This document shows, one piece after another, positions 1 through 9,089 of a DNA stretch of 9,089 bases. The notes beneath the pieces are model-generated. The model searched no databases. It saw only the letters and a program-made list of their open reading frames with translations, and was not told the DNA's origin. The DNA comes from CAYVUV01 sp964455095. GTDB taxonomy: Bacteria; Desulfobacterota; Binatia; HRBIN30; CADEER01. How positions within the stretch are numbered: the first letter of the stretch is position 1; each line of letters opens with the position of its first letter. A program made the translations under genes and the position numbers. The stretch spans positions 1 through 9,089 of the forward strand of contig CAYVUV010000395.1 of assembly GCA_964455095.1 (NCBI GenBank), in the 5' to 3' direction.

Positions 1-3211
<3,211 letters not shown>

Positions 3212-3220
3212 GGCTCGCGG

Positions 3221-3225
3221 CCTTC
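3221..3225 (-). promoter_or_regulatory. Ribosome binding site deciding the GTG start of nifJ
   Basis: GAAGG on the minus strand ends nine bases before the GTG at 3211. It favours this GTG over the in-frame TTG codons on either side, and it places the start ten residues before the conserved DGNEA motif, as in the family. Confidence 0.55.
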
Positions 3226-3240
3226 GCAATTGCCTTGCCA
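3226..3240 (-). promoter_or_regulatory. Possible sigma-54 (-24/-12) promoter facing nifJ
   Basis: TGGCAAGGCAATTGC on the minus strand matches TGGCAC-N5-TTGC at nine of ten defined positions, with the required spacing between GG and GC. The weakness is position. The predicted transcript would start near 3214, only about three bases before the GTG, leaving the likely ribosome binding site untranscribed. It may be a chance match, or it may indicate a near-leaderless transcript. Confidence 0.3.
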
Positions 3241-3343
3241 GGGTCGCGACCGACACATCGCATCGGCAGCTGCTGCGTGAGGGTTCATATCGGCGACGCG
3301 ACGGACCGGCGATTCGCATTTGTAGGAATGGCGCACAGGCTCC

Positions 3344-3359
3344 ACGGCATGCATGCCGT
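3344..3359. repeat. 16-bp perfect palindrome in the nifJ/adhE control region
   Basis: ACGGCATGCATGCCGT is its own reverse complement, and the flanking bases do not extend it. It lies between two divergent genes, so it cannot be a terminator for either; an operator for a dimeric regulator is possible. No known consensus is recognised. Confidence 0.5.
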
Positions 3360-3385
3360 TTCTTGCGATTCTGCCCCCAGGTTTG

Positions 3386-3425
3386 ACACCCCCACCCGAC
3401 CGACCGGTCGGTCGGGTGGGGGTGT
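3386..3425. repeat. 40-bp perfect palindrome, candidate operator or activator site
   Basis: Bases 3386-3405 are the exact reverse complement of 3406-3425, with no loop and no mismatch. The centre is ACCGACCGGTCGGT and the arms are C-rich and G-rich. It sits between divergent genes and has no following T run, so a terminator role is unlikely. Its right edge is seven bases before the -24 element at 3433, and its centre is about 53 bp upstream of the predicted transcription start. The GACCGGTC core resembles operators of some TetR-family repressors, but no regulator gene is present here to support that. It could also act as an enhancer-like site for a sigma-54 activator. Confidence 0.75.
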
Positions 3426-3432
3426 GGCCACC

Positions 3433-3447
3433 TGGCACGGCCGCTGC
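3433..3447 (+). promoter_or_regulatory. Sigma-54 (-24/-12) promoter for the small membrane protein-adhE-STAS operon
   Basis: TGGCACGGCCGCTGC matches TGGCAC-N5-TTGC at nine of ten positions; only the first T of TTGC differs. GG (3434-3435) and GC (3446-3447) have the strict 12-bp register. Transcription would begin near 3459, giving a leader of about 21 bases that contains the AAGGAGG ribosome binding site before the ATG at 3480. This geometry is fully consistent. A sigma-54 promoter needs an AAA+ activator; none is encoded in the window. Confidence 0.68.
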
Positions 3448-3467
3448 TCTATGGATGGGGCGTGACG

Positions 3468-3474
3468 AAGGAGG
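3468..3474 (+). promoter_or_regulatory. Strong ribosome binding site of the small membrane protein
   Basis: AAGGAGG, a perfect anti-16S match, ends five bases before the ATG at 3480. It fixes this start instead of the in-frame GTG at 3462, which would place the site inside the gene, and it shows that the small reading frame is translated. Confidence 0.85.
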
Positions 3475-3479
3475 TCACT

Positions 3480-3710
3480 ATGGACCCTTTCAACGCTCCC
3501 ATGTTCCTTCCGGGCGACCCGCTTGCCGGGCTGATCTCGTTCGGCAGCTGCGCGCTGATTGCCTGGATCCTGCTCTCCGCCTGTGTCGGGATGTTCCTGG
3601 CCCTGCTGCGTGACGGCGCGGGCGATCGGGTAGCCGGCGCCGCGCCGGCTGGTTCGGCGCCGCACGAGGTCGAGGTTCACCCGCACGACGCGGTGCGACA
3701 CGCGGCGTAA
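3480..3710 (+). CDS. Small single-pass membrane protein of unknown function
   Basis: This is a 76-residue protein of no family I recognise. The first 16 residues (MDPFNAPMFLPGDPLA) are polar and proline-containing. One hydrophobic segment follows at about residues 17-43 (GLISFGSCALIAWILLSACVG and onward), long enough to cross the membrane once. The C-terminal tail of about 30 residues is alanine-rich and ends in an acidic/histidine stretch (HEVEVHPHDAVRHAA) that could bind a metal, though this is only a guess. There is no signal peptidase site. The start is supported by an excellent AAGGAGG and the upstream sigma-54 promoter. The gene is first in the probable operon, 132 bp before the favoured adhE start. 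That gap has no convincing terminator, so co-transcription is likely. A link to AdhE or fermentation is inferred from position only. Confidence 0.8.
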   Translation: MDPFNAPMFLPGDPLAGLISFGSCALIAWILLSACVGMFLALLRDGAGDRVAGAAPAGSAPHEVEVHPHDAVRHAA

Positions 3711-3842
3711 CCGCTTCCGCTGGCGTGAATTGCACGCTTGGCTGATTCCCATCCCTGCGACCGAGCGCCGCCGGGCCTGGGATGGGGCATGCGCCAGCCG
3801 AGCGGCATCGGCCTTGCTCCCCATCTGCGCATGGAAAGGCTC

Positions 3843-6472
<2,630 letters not shown>

Positions 6473-6476
<4 letters not shown>

Positions 6477-6736
6477 CCACGATCGCGCTCGAGCTGTCGG
6501 CGGCCGGCGCTGCCGTCGCGCGCCTGCGTCAGGCGCTGGCGCAGGCGCCGCGGGGCGAGGCGGTGATCGACCTCAGTGCTCTGCCGGTGATCGACGTCGC
6601 CACGTTGCGCGCGCTCGCCGAGCTCGTCTCCAGCGGCGACGCCGGGCGTGTCGGCCTGCGCGGCGCGACGCCGGAGGTCTACAAAGCCCTGCACGTCGCC
6701 GGCCTGGCGCGCCACTTCCGCCGCATCGAGAACTGA
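6473..6736 (+). CDS. STAS-domain protein (anti-sigma-factor antagonist-like) coupled to adhE
   Basis: This 87-residue protein fits a single STAS domain: strand VIDLSALPVID (31-41), a helix after DVATLRALAEL, then GRVGLRGATPEVYKALHVAGLARHF (58-82), which resembles the usual end of SpoIIAA-like and MlaB-like domains. STAS proteins bind partner proteins such as anti-sigma factors, or act in signalling and lipid-transport complexes. In SpoIIAA-type members the motif is DSSG and the first serine is phosphorylated. Here D41 is followed by V42-A43-T44, so that serine is missing and regulation by the usual switch kinase is unlikely. Its ATG overlaps the adhE stop in an ATGA arrangement, implying translational coupling and similar stoichiometry. 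No anti-sigma factor or kinase partner is next to it. The STAS assignment rests on motif reading only. Confidence 0.8.
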
Positions 6737-6759
6737 GCGGCGGAAGCGCGCGCCAGTTG

Positions 6760-7239
6760 TTAGCGCCGCTTGGCTGCTTTGCGGCGGCGCGGGCGGGCGG
6801 GGTGCATGGTCAGCACCGGGCAGGTGGCGATGCGCACGACGCGCTCGCTGACGCTGCCCATCAACAGGTGCGACATGCCGGTGCGCCCGTGTGTCGCCAT
6901 GACGATCAGGTCCGCCTTCAGCCGCTTGGCGCTGTCGGCGATCACCCGATACGGCATGCCGGTTTGCGTCACGGCGCGCAGCTTGATGCGCCGCTTGCCG
7001 TACTGCTTCTCGAGGCGCGCCAGCTCCTCGCGCGCGCTCTTGCGCTGCTCCTCGACCAGCCCGGCCACGACCGGCGACGACAGGCCCGTGTAGTCCGGCC
7101 CGGCGTAGTAGATGGGCTCGATGACGAAGATCACCACCAGCTCGGCACCAAACGGTTTGGCCAGATCGGCCGCGTACTCCAGGGCCTCCTGCGAGTGCGG
7201 CGAGAAATCGACCGGCACCAGGATGCGCTTGATTTTCAT
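6760..7239 (-). CDS. Universal stress protein, UspA family
   Basis: This is a 159-residue single Usp domain, a cytoplasmic nucleotide-binding fold that helps cells survive starvation, anaerobiosis or redox stress; the exact target is unknown. It begins MKIKRILVPVDFSPHSQEALEYAADLA, the classic first strand and helix. The ATP-binding motif appears as A115-T-H-G118, nine residues, then G128-S129-V (MATHGRTGMSHLLMGSV), with alanine where many members have the first glycine. The protein ends with an unusually basic tail, RPRRRKAAKRR. The start at 7239 is chosen because GGGAGGG lies four bases upstream and the family N-terminus starts exactly there; a longer frame to 7344 adds only low-complexity residues. 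It converges on the STAS gene with 23 bp between stops, and is divergent from the cytochrome c gene. Confidence 0.94.
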   Translation of the reverse strand: MKIKRILVPVDFSPHSQEALEYAADLAKPFGAELVVIFVIEPIYYAGPDYTGLSSPVVAGLVEEQRKSAREELARLEKQYGKRRIKLRAVTQTGMPYRVIADSAKRLKADLIVMATHGRTGMSHLLMGSVSERVVRIATCPVLTMHPARPRRRKAAKRR

Positions 7240-7267
7240 CTGTCCCTCCCGTGTCTGCGCGGCGGCG

Positions 7268-7286
7268 GCGATGCGTCGTGCATCGC
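7268..7286. repeat. Inverted repeat upstream of the Usp gene
   Basis: GCGATGC, five bases, GCATCGC form a perfect 7-bp stem about 30-50 bp upstream of the Usp start. It could be an operator or a leader hairpin. The rest of the 251-bp divergent gap (7240-7490) shows no clear sigma-70 promoter, since it is too GC-rich for an obvious -10 box, and no other gene. Confidence 0.35.
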
Positions 7287-7456
7287 GTGCGGCGGCTGCG
7301 GATGGCGATGAGCAAGGCGCGGGCCGCGTGCGCCTCGATTGCAACGCGACCGCGCTGGTCTCGGCGCGGGGGCGGCATTCTCAGCTTTCGGAAGGCGAGC
7401 ATGGCTGGCGACGCGAAAGCGGAGCACAAGCGGCACCGCGCGCTGGATGTGTCGAC

Positions 7457-7471
7457 TGGCCCATCGATTGC
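7457..7471 (+). promoter_or_regulatory. Possible sigma-54 (-24/-12) promoter of the cytochrome c gene
   Basis: TGGCCCATCGATTGC matches TGGCAC-N5-TTGC at nine of ten positions with correct GG-to-GC spacing. Transcription would start near 7483, only about eight bases before the ATG at 7491, so the AGGA at 7479-7482 would lie upstream of the transcript. That short leader lowers confidence. Confidence 0.33.
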
Positions 7472-7490
7472 GTGCGATAGGATCGTGCGT

Positions 7491-8372
7491 ATGCGAGCCG
7501 TCGGCGCGATATTGGTCTCCATCCTTGTGGCCGCCCCGCTGGGCGCAGTGGCTCGGGCCGAATCGCCGAGCGGCGAGGTGCTCTACCGGCGCAGCTGCGC
7601 CTCCTGCCATGGTCCCGCCGGCCGCGGTGACGGACCGCTGGCTTCCGTCTTCGCGCGCCGGCCGCGCGACCTGTACGACGGCGTGCTGACGCAGGTGCCG
7701 CCGGCGCAGCTCGCCGAGCGCTTGAGCGGGCAGGGGGCGGCGCCGCTGAAGGTCGATGTCGAGCCGCTGCAGATGCGCGCCCGCGACACCGAGGCGATGG
7801 TCGCCTTTCTGAAGCGCCTGTCCGAAGTCGACTGGCGCGCCTGGGATGCGGGCGAGGCGATCTTCAGCGCCCGCTGCGCTTCCTGCCACGGCCCGTTTGG
7901 CCACCCCGGCGGCGCGGCGCTGCCGCCCGGCGTGCGACCGCCGCGCGATCTCAGCTCGCTGCAGTATCAGCAGGCCACCAGTGCCGGCGAGCTGATCGTC
8001 GCGGTGCGTCACGGGCGCGCCGGCATGCCGGCGCTGACGCCTCGTGTGAGCGAGGCGTCAGCCCGCGACGTCGCCGCGTTCGTGCGCTTGCTGTCACCCG
8101 GTTACGCTACCTACACGCAGTACTGCGCTTCCTGCCACGGCGAACACGGCGTCGGCCGCGGCAGCTTCGGCGAGTCCTACGCGGTGCCGACCGTCATCTT
8201 CGATCGCGCCTACTTCGCGCGCAGCGATCCGGAGGCGCTGCGGCGCGACGTCTGGCACATGTTGCGCGACCACGAGCCATCCATGCCGCACGTCAACCCG
8301 CCGCTGAGCGCGGCGGAGCTCGAACGGATCGTCACCTACCTCAACCAGGCCGCGCCCACGCCGCGGCCGTAG
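7491..8372 (+). CDS. Exported triheme cytochrome c (three class I domains)
   Basis: This 293-residue electron carrier is exported by Sec to the periplasm. Residues 1-23 form a signal peptide (MRAVGAILVSILVAAPLGAVARA) with probable cleavage after ARA. Three consecutive heme c domains follow, each with CASCHG: C36/C39/H40, C129/C132/H133 and C212/C215/H216. Likely axial methionines are M179 (GRAGMPALTP) for the second heme and M265 (SMPHVNPPLS) for the third. The first domain has M95 (LQMRARD), less typical. No lipoprotein cysteine or other catalytic domain is seen, so it is probably a redox shuttle or a subunit of a respiratory complex encoded elsewhere. The ATG at 7491 is preceded by AGGA eight bases upstream, and it alone gives a proper signal peptide; upstream in-frame codons add a non-signal extension. 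It converges on the response regulator with 15 bp between stops. A strong hairpin lies inside the gene at 8033-8062. Confidence 0.94.
   Translation: MRAVGAILVSILVAAPLGAVARAESPSGEVLYRRSCASCHGPAGRGDGPLASVFARRPRDLYDGVLTQVPPAQLAERLSGQGAAPLKVDVEPLQMRARDTEAMVAFLKRLSEVDWRAWDAGEAIFSARCASCHGPFGHPGGAALPPGVRPPRDLSSLQYQQATSAGELIVAVRHGRAGMPALTPRVSEASARDVAAFVRLLSPGYATYTQYCASCHGEHGVGRGSFGESYAVPTVIFDRAYFARSDPEALRRDVWHMLRDHEPSMPHVNPPLSAAELERIVTYLNQAAPTPRP
8033..8062. repeat. Perfect 12-bp stem hairpin inside the cytochrome c gene
   Basis: GCTGACGCCTCG, a six-base loop and CGAGGCGTCAGC pair without mismatch. It encodes ALTPRVSEASA, directly after the probable axial methionine of the second heme. There is no T run after it on either strand. 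It could slow translation or transcription, stabilise an mRNA fragment, or stop read-through from the convergent two-component genes. Confidence 0.6.
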
Positions 8373-8387
8373 GAGGGCCACTGTAGC

Positions 8388-8759
8388 CTAATGACTGTCG
8401 AGGCGCCGCTTCGATTGCGGTGCCGGCAGTGTTGCCGCCAGTTCCTCGTAGTCGACCGGCTTGCGCCGCAGGGTGATGAAATCGCGCGCCTGAACCTCGG
8501 TGGCGAGGTAGTCGCTGCAGTAGACCGCCAGCATCACCACCGGGACGTCCGGGTGGGTGCGGTGGAAGCGGTCGGCAAATGACAGCCCGTTCTCGCCGTC
8601 CATCTGGTAGTCGAGAATCAGCACCGTCAGGCTTTCGAACGACGCTAGCGGCGGCACGTCGGCCGGGCTGGCGTACTGGCATACCGAGTGGCCGTCGTCG
8701 GCAAAGTTGGCCGCCAGCGCTTCGCGAAAGTCGTCGTCGCTATCGATCAAAAACACCAT
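8388..8759 (-). CDS. Stand-alone response regulator receiver protein
   Basis: This 123-residue protein is one receiver (REC) domain with no DNA-binding or enzymatic output domain. It takes a phosphoryl group from a histidine kinase, almost certainly the one encoded just upstream. MVFLIDSDDDFREAL holds the acidic cluster (D6, D8-D10, with serine at 7), D50 in LILDYQM is the phosphorylation site, and K100 in RRKPVDYEEL is the conserved lysine. The position normally Thr/Ser at the end of strand 4 (usually LTAY) is A78 in VVMLAVY, so the classical switch may be altered. The ATG at 8759 lies within the end of the kinase gene (20-bp overlap), which suggests translational coupling. Longer in-frame readings to 8972 run antiparallel through the kinase and lack REC homology. 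Its output may be protein-protein contact or a phosphorelay. Confidence 0.92.
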   Translation of the reverse strand: MVFLIDSDDDFREALAANFADDGHSVCQYASPADVPPLASFESLTVLILDYQMDGENGLSFADRFHRTHPDVPVVMLAVYCSDYLATEVQARDFITLRRKPVDYEELAATLPAPQSKRRLDSH

Positions 8760-9089
8760 GAGGTTTCCCGCCCGTCGGTCCACTGATCGGCAATTCGATG
8801 CGGAAAACCGTACCGCGCGGCTGACGAGGCGCGTGACCGATCTGTCCACCGAGCGCCTCGACCAGCTGGCGAGCAATTGCCAAGCCAATACCTGTGCCGT
8901 CGGCTTTGGTTGTCTCGAAGAGCCGAAACACGTCGACTCCTTCCGGTACGCCGGAACCAGAATCCGCCACAATCATAGAGATGCGACCGGGCGATGAGAC
9001 GTGGGCGGAGAGCACGACCTCGCCGCCGGGCTCCTCGATTGCCTCGATGGCGTTCTTGATCAGGTTGTCGAACACCCGGCGCAGCATGA
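8740..9089 (-). CDS. Sensor histidine kinase, C-terminal ATP-binding part, cut by window edge
   Basis: Only the last 116 or so residues are in the window; the sensor and dimerisation domains with the phosphorylated histidine lie to the right. The HATPase_c motifs appear in order: N box NLIKNAIEAI, G1 box DSGSGVPEG, F box FRLFETTKADG and G2 box GTGIGLAIA, followed by the final strand GTVFRIELPI. The enzyme autophosphorylates with ATP and passes the phosphate to a receiver aspartate. The stop at 8740 lies 20 bp inside the receiver gene, so the two form a cognate pair. The methionine at 9087 is internal to the domain, not the real start. The signal sensed cannot be judged from this part. Confidence 0.93.
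   Translation of the reverse strand, partial: MLRRVFDNLIKNAIEAIEEPGGEVVLSAHVSSPGRISMIVADSGSGVPEGVDVFRLFETTKADGTGIGLAIARQLVEALGGQIGHAPRQPRGTVFRIELPISGPTGGKPHGVFDR

Noticed and set aside
3321..3337. TGT-N11-ACA, similar to a NifA activator site (TGT-N10-ACA)
   Set aside because: The spacing is one base longer than consensus and such a loose motif is expected by chance; no nif regulatory gene in the window.
3383..3388. TTGACA, a perfect sigma-70 -35 box
   Set aside because: The region 16-18 bp downstream is GGTCGG-like inside the palindrome, so there is no -10 box.
3719..3740. TGGC...TTGC motif between the small gene and adhE as another sigma-54 promoter
   Set aside because: GG and GC are two bases too close, and sigma-54 spacing is strict.
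6736..6770. AGCGGCG/CGCCGCT inverted repeat between the convergent STAS and Usp genes as terminator
   Set aside because: The 7-bp stem with a loop of about 21 bases and no T run does not look like an intrinsic terminator.
7312..7326. -24/-12-like element (CGGCCC-N5-TTGC) on the minus strand before the Usp gene
   Set aside because: Two mismatches out of ten in very GC-rich DNA; GG/GC spacing and a leader of about 61 bases fit, but the match is too weak to annotate.
7251..7490. Upstream extension of the cytochrome c frame
   Set aside because: The added residues are Arg/Ala-rich and would bury the signal peptide; the start at 7491 gives a normal Sec signal.
8760..8972. Upstream extension of the receiver frame
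   Set aside because: It overlaps the conserved ATP-binding boxes of the histidine kinase in another frame and adds nothing REC-like.

Overview
The window is very GC-rich, with densely packed genes and the codon bias typical of a high-GC proteobacterium. Three near-consensus -24/-12 (sigma-54) elements in the gaps, a class I cytochrome c with a Sec signal peptide and a two-component system all point to a Gram-negative bacterium, most likely a beta- or gammaproteobacterium that can switch between respiration and anaerobic fermentation. The species cannot be named from the sequence.

Left part (1-3211, minus strand): a large pyruvate:ferredoxin/flavodoxin oxidoreductase gene (nifJ) that runs off the left edge. 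About 1070 codons are present. Catalytic residues T31, E64 and R114, both ferredoxin-type 4Fe-4S motifs and the TPP-binding region are all visible.

Control region (3212-3479): a 268-bp divergent gap. It holds a perfect 40-bp palindrome without a loop (3386-3425), a smaller 16-bp palindrome (3344-3359) and a well-placed sigma-54 promoter (3433-3447) facing right. A second -24/-12-like element faces nifJ.

Middle (3480-6736, plus strand): a probable operon of three genes. They are a 76-residue single-pass membrane protein of unknown function, the bifunctional aldehyde/alcohol dehydrogenase AdhE, and an 87-residue STAS-like protein whose start overlaps the adhE stop. Together with nifJ this makes a pyruvate -> acetyl-CoA -> acetaldehyde -> ethanol route. 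Oxidation of pyruvate yields reduced ferredoxin or flavodoxin, and AdhE consumes NADH.

Right part: a UspA-type universal stress protein (minus, 6760-7239) is divergent from an exported triheme cytochrome c (plus, 7491-8372), with a 251-bp regulatory gap between them. The cytochrome converges, with only 15 bp between stops, on a two-component pair on the minus strand. That pair is a stand-alone receiver protein (8388-8759) and the C-terminal catalytic part of a histidine kinase (8740 to the right edge), overlapping by 20 bp.

Overall this looks like an anaerobic energy and redox-stress cluster. The least explained parts are the palindromic control region, the small membrane protein and the STAS protein attached to adhE.
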